Origin: Actinomycetota bacterium
GTDB taxonomy: Bacteria > Actinomycetota > Acidimicrobiia > Acidimicrobiales > Ilumatobacteraceae
Length of the DNA stretch: 64,000 bases
Direction: 5' to 3'
Assembly (NCBI GenBank): GCA_963169665.1
Contig: CAUJET010000164.1
Location: forward strand, 1-64,000
Part shown: positions 54,697 to 64,000 of the stretch, in pieces
Numbering within the stretch: the stretch's first letter is position 1
Layout: every line of letters starts with the position of its first letter
Translations under genes and position numbers: made by a program
The notes under the pieces: generated by a model
Told to the model about the DNA's origin: nothing
Database searches by the model: none
Seen by the model: only the letters and a program-made list of their open reading frames with translations

Positions 54697-55613
54697 GCGC
54701 GGTGCGTGCGGCCGAACGGGCTGCGGTGCTCGTCGAGGCCCTTCCCTACATCCAGCGGTTCGCCGGCCAGGTGGTCGTCGTGAAGTACGGCGGCAACGCG
54801 CTCGCCGGCGCGTCGGAGGACGACGCGCTCGCACTGTTCGCCGAGGACCTCGTGCTGATGCGCGCCGTTGGGATGCGTCCGGTCGTGGTCCACGGCGGCG
54901 GACCGCAGATCAGCGACCTGATGACCCGGCTGGGCAAGGTCACCGAGTTCCGCCGGGGCCTCCGTGTCACCGATGCCGAGACCGTCGACATCGCCCGGAT
55001 GGTGCTGATCGGCCAGGTCAACCCGCAGCTCGTGTCGGCGATCAACGTGCACGGCCCGATCGCCGTCGGGGTGTCGGGCGAGGACGCGGGGATGATCAAG
55101 GCGCACGCCCGCGATCCCGAACTCGGCTTCGTCGGCGACGTCACCTCGGTCAACCCGACGATCCTCGAGAGCCTCCTGGCGGACGGCTTCATCCCGGTCG
55201 TCGCGACGATCGGCACCGACGACCAGGGGCAGGCCTACAACATCAATGCCGACACCGTCGCCGGGGCGATCGCGGAAGCGCTGCAGGCCGAGAAGCTCGT
55301 CTACCTCACCGACATCGAGGGCCTGCGCCGGGTGGTCGACGATCCGGACAGCCTCATCCGCCAGACCACGCCCGACGAGCTCGACCAGTTGATCGTCGAC
55401 GGAGTCATCGCCGGCGGGATGATCCCCAAGGTCGACAGCTGCCTGCGGGCGGTTCGCTCGGGCGTGCGTCGCGCCCACATCCTCGACGGGCGCATCCCGC
55501 ACGTCCTGCTGCTCGAGGTGTTCACCGACGAGGGCATCGGCACCATGGTGCGCTCGCTGACCGACGACCCGACCACCGATCAACCACCCATCAACGAGTT
55601 GGAGGGACCGTGA
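54693..55613 (+). CDS. argB: N-acetylglutamate kinase
   Basis: The 306-residue protein has 'VVVKYGGNAL' near residue 27 with the ATP-site Lys, 'PVVVHGGGPQIS' near residue 64, 'YNINADTVAGAIAEAL' near residue 185 and 'GGMIPKVDSCLRAV' near residue 244. It phosphorylates N-acetylglutamate, usually the feedback-controlled step in organisms with the cyclic pathway. The GTG overlaps argC by 4 nt. Confidence 0.97.
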   Translation: MSAVRAAERAAVLVEALPYIQRFAGQVVVVKYGGNALAGASEDDALALFAEDLVLMRAVGMRPVVVHGGGPQISDLMTRLGKVTEFRRGLRVTDAETVDIARMVLIGQVNPQLVSAINVHGPIAVGVSGEDAGMIKAHARDPELGFVGDVTSVNPTILESLLADGFIPVVATIGTDDQGQAYNINADTVAGAIAEALQAEKLVYLTDIEGLRRVVDDPDSLIRQTTPDELDQLIVDGVIAGGMIPKVDSCLRAVRSGVRRAHILDGRIPHVLLLEVFTDEGIGTMVRSLTDDPTTDQPPINELEGP

Positions 55614-56830
55614 CCTCACACGCGTTCGACACCGCACCGGCCGGCGCCGCGTGCCCGTTCATGCCGGTGTTCGGCCCGCCACAGGTGATGTTCGTCCGTG
55701 GGGACGGCACCGAGCTCTGGGATGCGAACGGCAAGCGCTATCTCGACTTCCTCTGCGGCCTCGCGGTCACCTCGCTCGGGCACTCGAACCCGGTGATCAC
55801 CGAGGCGATCTCGACCCAGGCCGGACGACTGCTCCACGTGAGCAACTTCTTCACCAACGACGCGGCGACCGCCGCGGCGATCTCGTTGCGCGACCTGTTG
55901 TTCGAGACGACGGGGCAGCAGGGACAGGTGTTCTTTTGCAACTCCGGCGCCGAGGCCAACGAGGCTGCGTTGAAGCTCGCACGCAAGTTCGGGGGGCGCG
56001 GGCGCCACGTGGTGGTCAGCGCCTACGGCAGCTTCCACGGCCGCACGCTCGCGGCGCTCGCCGCAACCGGGCAGCCCGCCAAGCACGAGCCCTTCTTCCC
56101 GATGCCCGACGGGTTCCGCCACGTCGCATACGGCGACCTCGCGTCGCTCGAAGCGTCGCTCGATCCGTCGGTGGCCGCGGTCCTCATCGAGACCGTGCAG
56201 GGCGAGGGCGGCGTGGTGCCGGCCGATGCCGAGTACCTCCGTGGCATCCGAGCGCTCTGCGACGAGCGCGGGATGCTGATGATGATCGACGAGGTACAGA
56301 CCGGCTTCGCCCGCACGGGGAAGTGGTTCGGTTTCGAACACGCCGGCGTGGTGCCCGACGTGGTCACGATGGCCAAGGCGATGGGCAACGGGTTCCCGGT
56401 CGGTGCCGTCTGGGCCCGCAACGAGGTGGCCGCGGCGTTCGTCCCTGGTGACCACGGCAGCACCTACAGCGGCACCGCGATCGCCACTGCGGTCGTGAGC
56501 GCCGTGATCGGCGAGATGCGGCGCATCGACGCCCCGGCGCTCGCCGTCGCCCGAGGCGCCTACCTCCGCGACCGGCTCGCCGCGATCCCCGGCGTGCAGT
56601 CCGTTCGCGGGCAGGGGCTGCTGCTCGCCGCCGAGTTGGGCGACGGCAGTGACGCCAAGGCGGTCTACACCGAACTGCTCGCCCGCGGGCTCGTCACGAA
56701 CGCCGTCACGGCCACCGCACTCCGTCTCGCGCCGCCGATCACGGTGAGCGAGGCCGAGGTCGACGAGGCCGTCGCGCTGATCGCCGAGGTCGTCGCTGCG
56801 CACTCGAAGGCGCAGGGGGCGACGTCGTGA
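55610..56830 (+). CDS. argD: Acetylornithine aminotransferase
   Basis: The 406-residue protein is a class III PLP aminotransferase. It has 'RYLDFLCGLAVTSLGHSNP' near residue 42, 'FFCNSGAEANEAALKLARK' near residue 107 and the PLP Asp in 'MMIDEVQTGFARTG'. The Schiff-base Lys lies in 'VTMAKAMGNGFPVGAVWA' near residue 255. Its place in the cluster favours ArgD over other omega-aminotransferases. GTGA overlaps join it to both neighbours. Confidence 0.95.
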   Translation: MTSHAFDTAPAGAACPFMPVFGPPQVMFVRGDGTELWDANGKRYLDFLCGLAVTSLGHSNPVITEAISTQAGRLLHVSNFFTNDAATAAAISLRDLLFETTGQQGQVFFCNSGAEANEAALKLARKFGGRGRHVVVSAYGSFHGRTLAALAATGQPAKHEPFFPMPDGFRHVAYGDLASLEASLDPSVAAVLIETVQGEGGVVPADAEYLRGIRALCDERGMLMMIDEVQTGFARTGKWFGFEHAGVVPDVVTMAKAMGNGFPVGAVWARNEVAAAFVPGDHGSTYSGTAIATAVVSAVIGEMRRIDAPALAVARGAYLRDRLAAIPGVQSVRGQGLLLAAELGDGSDAKAVYTELLARGLVTNAVTATALRLAPPITVSEAEVDEAVALIAEVVAAHSKAQGATS

Positions 56831-57738
56831 GGCACTTCCTGGAGATCACCGACCTCACGATCGACGAACTCGACGAGGTGCTCGACCTCGCAGAGGCGCC
56901 GATCGAGTCGCTCGGCCGTCCGCTCGAGGGCGGCGGGGTCGCACTCGTGTTCGAGAAGCCGTCCAACCGCACGCGGCACAGCATGGAGATGGCCGTCGTC
57001 CAACTCGGTGGCCATCCCGTCTACACCCGTGGTGAGGAGGTGGGGTTCGACGTCCGGGAGCCGGTCGAGGACGTCGCCCGCATCATGAGCGGCTACCACG
57101 CGATGCTGGCCGCCCGGGTCTTCTCCCACCAGGTCGTCGCTCGGCTCGCGGCATCGGCCTCCGTGCCGGTGGTGAACATGCTCAGCGACCACAGCCATCC
57201 GTTGCAGGGCCTCGCCGACCTGCTGACGATGCGGCAGTCGCTCGGTCCGCTGCGTGGACGGACCGTGGCCTACGTGGGCGATCACAACAACGTCTCGCGT
57301 TCGCTGGCCGAGGCCTCGGTGATGTTCGGCATGCACGTGCGACTCGGGTGTCCGGCCGGGTACGACGCGTCCGACGGCGAGCTCGCCAGGATCTCGACCC
57401 TCGGGCCCGGCACGATCGAGCAGTTCGCCGACCCGGCGACCGCGGTCGCCGGAGCTGCCGTGGTGCACACCGACACGTGGACCTCGATGGGGCAGGAGGC
57501 CGAGAAGGCCGAACGCACCGAGATCTTCGGTCGCTACCAGGTGAACCGCACCCTGCTCGCCGCTGCGGGCGACGTGCACGGCGAGGCGTACTTCATGCAC
57601 TGCCTGCCGGCGTACCGCGGGCTCGAGGTCACCGACGACGTCATCGAGGGCGATCGCTCGCTCGTGTGGCGTCAGGGTCACAACCGGATGCACACCGCAC
57701 GCGGTGTGATGGCGTTCCTGCGAGGAGTGCGGCAATGA
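56827..57738 (+). CDS. argF: Ornithine carbamoyltransferase
   Basis: The 303-residue protein has the carbamoyl-phosphate loop 'EKPSNRTRHSMEMAV' near residue 43, where the family usually has Ser-Thr-Arg-Thr-Arg. 'HPLQGLADLLTM' follows near residue 123, 'HTDTWTSMGQE' near residue 215 and 'HCLPAYRG' near residue 258. The last two point to ornithine rather than acetylornithine as substrate. It makes citrulline, using the product of carAB. The stop overlaps argR (ATGA). Confidence 0.95.
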   Translation: MRHFLEITDLTIDELDEVLDLAEAPIESLGRPLEGGGVALVFEKPSNRTRHSMEMAVVQLGGHPVYTRGEEVGFDVREPVEDVARIMSGYHAMLAARVFSHQVVARLAASASVPVVNMLSDHSHPLQGLADLLTMRQSLGPLRGRTVAYVGDHNNVSRSLAEASVMFGMHVRLGCPAGYDASDGELARISTLGPGTIEQFADPATAVAGAAVVHTDTWTSMGQEAEKAERTEIFGRYQVNRTLLAAAGDVHGEAYFMHCLPAYRGLEVTDDVIEGDRSLVWRQGHNRMHTARGVMAFLRGVRQ

Positions 57739-58198
57739 CGACGAAGGTCCAGCGTCAGCAGACGATCGCGAAGCTCATCGCGATGAATCCGATCACGAGC
57801 CAGCCGCAGCTGCTCGACCTGCTCGCCGTCGAGGGCATCGCGGCGACGCAGGCGACGGTGTCGCGCGATCTCGACGACCTCGGTGCGGTGAAGGTGCGCG
57901 TGCCGGGTGGCGACACGGTGTACGCGCTCCCCGAGTTCGAACCGGCCCGTGTGGCCCCACAGGACCACCTGCGCCGCGTGATGGGGGAGTGGGTCGCCGA
58001 GGTCCGTTCCTCCGGTCATCTCGTCGTCCTGCGCACACCACCGGGGTGTTCGCACGTCGTGGGGTCCGCGCTCGACCGGTCGAACCTGCCGCAGATCCTC
58101 GGCACCGTCGCGGGCGACGACACGTTGCTGTGCGTCGCCGACGAGGAGACGGGTGGCCCGGCGCTGGCCGCGACGCTCCGCGACCTGGCAGGCCTGTC

Positions 58199-58202
<4 letters not shown>
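57735..58202 (+). CDS. argR: Arginine repressor
   Basis: The 155-residue protein has the winged-helix N-domain ('TSQPQLLDLLAVEGIAATQATVSRDLDDLG', about residues 20-49) with the 'VSRDL' recognition helix. The C-terminal hexamerisation and arginine-binding domain contains 'GTVAGDDTLLC' near residue 125. It represses arginine genes when arginine binds. Palindromes at argC (53564) and carA (23173) are its likely targets. It lies inside the operon it should control, giving autoregulation. Confidence 0.97.
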
Positions 58203-59619
<1,417 letters not shown>

Positions 59620-59623
<4 letters not shown>

Positions 59624-60171
59624 CCGCCGGTGTCGGTCGACCTCGCCGTCTGCCGGTGTCGTTCTTCGCGCGCGATGCGACCGTGGTCGCGCCCGAACTG
59701 CTGCACAAGGTGCTGCGGGTGGGATCCGGCGCAGGCGCGATCGACGCTCGGATCGTCGAGGTGGAGGCGTACACGCAGGACGATCCGGCGAGTCACTCCT
59801 GGCGGGGCGAGACGGCGAGGAACGCGGTGATGTTCGGGCCGCCGGGTCGGCTGTACGTGTACTTCGTGTACGGCATGCACCATTGCGTGAACATCGTGAC
59901 GGGTGCACGGGGCGACGGTCAGGCCGTGCTCGTGCGTGCCGCCGTGATCGACGGCGTCGACCCGCGACGATCGAACGGCCCGGGCAAGCTCACGGTCGCG
60001 CTGGGTGTCGATCGAACGCACGACGGCGTCCGGGCGAACGTGCTCGACGACGGGACGCCGGTCCCGATGGCGACGGTCACCCCGCGCGTCGGGATCACGA
60101 AGGCCGTCGACTGGCTGCGGCGATGGGAGGCCGCGTGGCCGTCCGACGGCTCGGCTCGCGCCGGCTCCTAG
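59620..60171 (+). CDS. mpg: 3-methyladenine DNA glycosylase (AAG/MPG family)
   Basis: The 183-residue protein matches the AAG family. The catalytic Glu lies in 'DARIVEVEAYTQDD' near residue 46. 'SHSWRGETARNAVMFGPPG' is near residue 58, and the core motif 'YVYFVYGMHHCVNIVTG' near residue 80. The usual 'GPGRLCQALGI' block reads 'GPGKLTVALGV', and the protein is a little short for the family, but the active-site residues remain. It removes alkylated purines. The GTG overlaps the argH stop. Confidence 0.92.
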
Positions 60172-60210
60172 CGGCTCGTAGCGGCTCGTAGCGGCTCGTA
60201 GCGGCCTCGG
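60171..60210 (+). repeat. 10-bp tandem repeat after mpg
   Basis: Three exact copies of gcggctcgta (60171-60200), with partial copies on each side, fill the space between the convergent mpg and DUF2332 genes. Each unit carries a TAG and one such TAG is the mpg stop. Confidence 0.9.
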
Positions 60211-60244
60211 GGCAGACGGTCGTCGGGGACGGGCTCCTGCTGGA

Positions 60245-61309
60245 TCAGCCGAGCCAGCGCACGCCTGCGCCGTGGTACCCGACGTGGGCCAGGAGTTCCT
60301 CGGCGGGTTCGCCGTCACCCCGCCACGTCGTGAGGCGGAGGTCGGCGTGCTCCTTGGTGGCCGGTTCCATGCGCAACCAATGGAGCGGCGCGGAACCGGT
60401 GGCTCGTTCGCCGGCCTCGGCGAGTGCGGCGCGAACGGCGACCTTGGTCGCTGCGGGAAGGTACTGCCAGACGATCGAGTGGAAGACGGCCGTCGCCACG
60501 CCGTCGTCGAAGGGTTGGGCCAACCGTGCGGCCAACCAGTCGCCGGCGTCGGCCTCGTCGACGTGCACCGGCGTGGCGCGGGCGATCGCGATCGCGTGGT
60601 CGAGCCGTCGGAACCGTTCGAGCTGGTCGGGCCACACGAACGACAGCATCGACAGGCGCCCGTCGTCGGTGGACACGTCGATCGGTGACACGTCGACCGA
60701 TGCACGCTCGGCCACCTGGATGCCCGCGTGCAGATGTGGTGCGGGGCGCTCGTACCACTCGGGACCGAACTGCAGGGGTGAGCCGGGGTCACCGGTCGAG
60801 CTCTCGCCCGTGGCATACCCGAACCGGTCCCAGTGCGACAACAGCCCGGCGGATCCGCCCAGCTCGAGGGTGCGCAACGGCAGGCCGGTGCGGTCGGCGA
60901 TGGCGGAGAAGCCGGCAGCGAGGACCGCGGCCCGCCCCACCTCGTTGGTCTGCACGTTGCGTTGCAGGCCGCGCACGAACTCACCGCGGTGCATCGCGAC
61001 CGCCGAAAGGAACACGTCGGTGATGTCGCCGCCGTGCCACGAACCGCCGCACGAGGGGAAGAGCGCCGCGAGTTCGGCAGCGCTGCCGGCGAGTGCGAGG
61101 CGGTGTGCGGTCGCGAGGTAGCGGAGCGGCACCGCGTCGTGCACGGGTTGGTCGCTCACCCCTTCGAGCAACTCTGCCGTGACACCGCCCGACAAGTAGT
61201 CGCCGGCCAGCCCGGTGAGCAGGCCGGCGTAGAGCGGCGACCCGATGTGGGCACACGAGTCGGCCTGGCGCTCGATGGCCTCGATCAGGGTGAAGGTCGA
61301 ACCGGCCAC
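60245..61309 (-). CDS. DUF2332 family protein
   Basis: The 354-residue protein matches DUF2332. It has an N-terminal helical region ('QADSCAHIGSPLYAGLL'), 'LPLRTLELGGSAGLLSHWDRF' near residue 143, which resembles a SAM-binding loop, and 'VFHSIVWQYLP' near residue 275. The loop hints at a methyltransferase-like fold, but no activity is established to my knowledge. The GTG at 61309 is 6 nt from a minus-strand TAGCGT. It converges with mpg and diverges from tyrS. Confidence 0.85.
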   Translation of the reverse strand: MAGSTFTLIEAIERQADSCAHIGSPLYAGLLTGLAGDYLSGGVTAELLEGVSDQPVHDAVPLRYLATAHRLALAGSAAELAALFPSCGGSWHGGDITDVFLSAVAMHRGEFVRGLQRNVQTNEVGRAAVLAAGFSAIADRTGLPLRTLELGGSAGLLSHWDRFGYATGESSTGDPGSPLQFGPEWYERPAPHLHAGIQVAERASVDVSPIDVSTDDGRLSMLSFVWPDQLERFRRLDHAIAIARATPVHVDEADAGDWLAARLAQPFDDGVATAVFHSIVWQYLPAATKVAVRAALAEAGERATGSAPLHWLRMEPATKEHADLRLTTWRGDGEPAEELLAHVGYHGAGVRWLG

Positions 61310-61354
61310 GTGGCGACGCTACCCCGTCACGTGACGTGCCGACGACGAGCAGAC

Positions 61355-61432
61355 GATGTGCGCAAGACGTGCGCAAGACGTGCGCAAGACGTGCGCCGGA
61401 TGCGCGCCGGATGCGCGCCAGGACGCGCGACG
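61355..61432 (+). repeat. 11-bp tandem repeat array between DUF2332 and tyrS
   Basis: About seven consecutive 11-bp units, gacgtgcgcaa drifting to gatgcgcgccg, run without spacers. The period equals one DNA helical turn, so identical bases face the same side of the helix. It lies just upstream of tyrS. Confidence 0.9.
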
Positions 61433-61486
61433 GGTGCGCCGAATCTCGGGGGCTTTCGTGGTCGGAGCTGGCAACATGGGGACCCT

Positions 61487-62761
61487 ATGAACCTGCTCGA
61501 CGACCTCACGGCGCGTGGCCTCGTCCACGACGCCACCGATCTCGGCGCCCTGGGCGCCCGGCTCGAGTCGGGCCCGATCGGCCTCTACATCGGCTTCGAC
61601 CCGACGGCCGACTCGCTGCACGTGGGGCACCTGGTCGGCCAGCTCTTCATGCGTCGCTTCCAGCTCGCCGGCCACCGCCCGTTCCCGCTCGCCGGTGGCG
61701 CGACGGGCATGGTGGGCGACCCAGGGGGCCGCAGCGAGGAGCGCAACCTGCTCGACATGGAGACGCTCCGGCACAACGTCGAGTGCATCAAGTCCCAGCT
61801 CACGAAGCTGTTGGACTTCGAACCCGGCCCGTTCCAGGCGACGCTGGTGAACAACGCCGACTGGACGATGCCGGTGACCGTGCTCGAGTTCCTCCGTGAC
61901 GTCGGCAAACACTTCACCGTGAACCAGATGATGGCCAAGGACTCGGTGAAGTCACGGATCGAGAGTGAGCACGGCATCTCGTTCACCGAGTTCAGCTACC
62001 AACTGCTGCAGGCCGATGACTTCCGCCACCTGTACCAACACCACGGCGTGGAGCTCCAGGCCGGGGCGAGCGACCAGTGGGGCAACATCGTGGCCGGCGT
62101 GGAGCTGATCCGCCGGCGCCTGGCCAAGCAGGCCTTCGCGATCACCCATCCGCTCATGACCAAGAGCGACGGGTCGAAGTTCGGCAAATCCGTCGGAGGA
62201 GCGGTGTGGCTCGATCCCCTGCGGACCTCGCCGTACCAGTTCCGCCAGTTCTGGGTGCAGAGCGACGACCAGATGGTGGCCGTGTACCTGAAGATGCTCT
62301 CACTGCGACCCCTGGAGGAGATCGAGGCGCTCGTGAGCGAGCACGAGGCAGCACCCGAACGCCGGATCGCACAGCGGGCGCTCGCAGACGAGATGACCAC
62401 GCTCGTCCACGGCGCGGCTGCCGCGGCGCACGCGACCGCAGCCGCCGCGGTGCTCTTCGGCGGAGATCCGACGGCAGCGTCGGCCGAGACCCTGGCCGTC
62501 GTCGCGGCCGAAGCGCCGTGCGTCGAGCTCGACGGCGAGCTCGAGGGCCGCCGCGTGCACGATCTGCTCATCGATGCGGGCGTGGCGAAGTCGACCAGCG
62601 AGGTGGGACGTCTTCTCACGCAGGGTGCGGTACGTGCAGGAAATCGCGTACTTTCTGCCGACGGCCTGTTGCAGGCATCAGACCTGCTCAACGGCGGTTT
62701 CGTGCTGCTGCGCAAGGGCAAGCGGGACTTCGTCGTCGGAAAATTTCGCGATCGAGGTTGA
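61487..62761 (+). CDS. tyrS: Tyrosyl-tRNA synthetase
   Basis: The 424-residue protein has the class I motifs HVGH in 'DSLHVGHLVG' near residue 48 and KFGKS near residue 231. 'GIGFDPTADSLH'-type and 'QAGASDQWGNIVAG' blocks are present, and an S4-like RNA-binding domain ends the protein ('STSEVGRLLTQGAVRAGNRV'). It is the eubacterial TyrS type. The ATG at 61487 gives the family N-terminus 'MNLLDDLTARGL'. Its TGA stop lies in the -35 box of the rRNA promoter. Confidence 0.97.
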   Translation: MNLLDDLTARGLVHDATDLGALGARLESGPIGLYIGFDPTADSLHVGHLVGQLFMRRFQLAGHRPFPLAGGATGMVGDPGGRSEERNLLDMETLRHNVECIKSQLTKLLDFEPGPFQATLVNNADWTMPVTVLEFLRDVGKHFTVNQMMAKDSVKSRIESEHGISFTEFSYQLLQADDFRHLYQHHGVELQAGASDQWGNIVAGVELIRRRLAKQAFAITHPLMTKSDGSKFGKSVGGAVWLDPLRTSPYQFRQFWVQSDDQMVAVYLKMLSLRPLEEIEALVSEHEAAPERRIAQRALADEMTTLVHGAAAAAHATAAAAVLFGGDPTAASAETLAVVAAEAPCVELDGELEGRRVHDLLIDAGVAKSTSEVGRLLTQGAVRAGNRVLSADGLLQASDLLNGGFVLLRKGKRDFVVGKFRDRG

Positions 62762-62786
62762 CGCTCTGCGAGAGCGTGGATAGCGT
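62758..62786 (+). promoter_or_regulatory. Ribosomal RNA operon promoter overlapping the tyrS stop codon
   Basis: TTGACG (62758-62763), a 17-nt spacer and TAGCGT (62781-62786) form a near-consensus housekeeping promoter. The tyrS stop TGA is inside the -35 hexamer. RNA should start near 62793. Confidence 0.75.
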
Positions 62787-63098
62787 AGCTCCTCGCCCCG
62801 GACGAGCCGGAAACGTGCGAGTCACACGGGCAAGGCACCAACTGCAGCTCTGCTGCTGTGTGCCCGAGAGCTTCGGCTCCTTGAAAACAGAAGAGAAGAT
62901 AGAACGCCAGTGCGGGCAGCACGTCGGTCGATCGCAAGGTCGTCGGATGGAGCTGTCTGTCAATTCACAAGTCCTCCCATCCCATGGGAGGCAATCGCCG
63001 GAACGTGATGTCGTGGACGTGAGCTATTCCCTCATGTGACATCACAGGCTCTAAAACGAACGAGAAGCTCTGAACTTCGGTTCAGGGTGGACATGTTC
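62787..63098 (+). promoter_or_regulatory. rRNA leader with BoxA-like antitermination site and processing hairpins
   Basis: This 312-nt stretch has no convincing gene and is visibly richer in A and T than the coding DNA. GGCTCCTTGAAAACAG (62875-62890) resembles the BoxA of rRNA leaders bound by NusB. An 8-bp stem with 3-nt loop lies at 62973-62991, and a 6-bp stem closed by a TTCG tetraloop at 63070-63085, just before 16S. These are probable processing or folding elements of pre-16S RNA. Confidence 0.6.

Positions 63099-64000
<902 letters not shown>

Noticed and set aside
62815-63039. Frame in the rRNA leader with an N-terminus rich in Arg and a Cys-Cys-Cys run, like the short Cys leader peptides of actinobacteria
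   Set aside because: It does not stop after the Cys run but continues about 60 codons through the BoxA-like site and leader hairpins, and no sulfur gene follows. Taken as chance.

Overview
The window looks like chromosomal core DNA from a high-GC actinobacterium. The partial 16S rRNA at the right edge (63099-64000) reads like class Acidimicrobiia, probably an Ilumatobacter relative; this is my recollection of the lineage, not a search. The order alaS-ruvX-mltG-aroECKB-aroQ-pepP-efp-nusB...carAB...mihF-gmk-rpoZ-coaBC-metK-priA matches the order I recall from mycobacteria, which supports the phylum. There are no insertion sequences, prophage genes, CRISPR arrays or tRNA genes.

Layout. 1-2882: a small membrane protein cut by the left edge, DUF3151, mobA, a rhodanese and an RNase D. 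2898-5251 (minus): an orphan ParA and a GH13 glucosidase. 5340-9542: a small acidic protein, typA, a strong terminator, a Tat-exported protein and (minus) a Cys-rich protein. 9580-22983: alaS, ruvX, mltG, the shikimate genes aroE/C/K/B/Q, a GNAT enzyme, an LPXTG-like wall protein, pepP, efp, nusB and a DUF2079 membrane protein. 23173-28645: carA, carB, pyrD. 28734-34492: mihF, gmk, rpoZ, coaBC, metK, priA. 34527-41506: an RsmC-like methyltransferase, def, fmt, an envelope protein, rsmB, moaB-like, hisG, a cold-shock-like protein and an alkyltransferase-like (ATL) protein. 41527-48015: DUF1844 (minus), infC-rpmI-rplT, a TrmH/SpoU methyltransferase, pheS, pheT. 48034-53414: YqgE (minus), a DUF4230 protein, a degenerate Hsp70-like protein and a polyprenyl-phosphate sugar transferase (minus). 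53590-60171: argC-B-D-F-R-H with overlapping ends, then mpg. 60245-61309 (minus): DUF2332. 61487 to the end: tyrS, the rRNA promoter and leader, and 16S rRNA.

How it works together. Most genes serve translation, chorismate, arginine and pyrimidine synthesis. The clearest regulatory signal is a recurrent hexamer TANNNT exactly 7 nt before a start codon, at 11 places on both strands, which suggests many leaderless mRNAs and settles several starts. Three -10 boxes begin with the stop codon of the preceding gene, and the rRNA -35 box contains the tyrS stop. Matching palindromes (ATGCA-N6-TGYAT) at argC and carA are probably operators for the ArgR encoded here. infC appears to start at AUA, and the methyltransferase after rplT at CUG within a CTGA overlap. 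pheST is preceded by a short leaderless ORF and alternative hairpins that could form an attenuator. argJ and argG are absent from the arg cluster, and pyrD sits where mycobacteria have pyrF.
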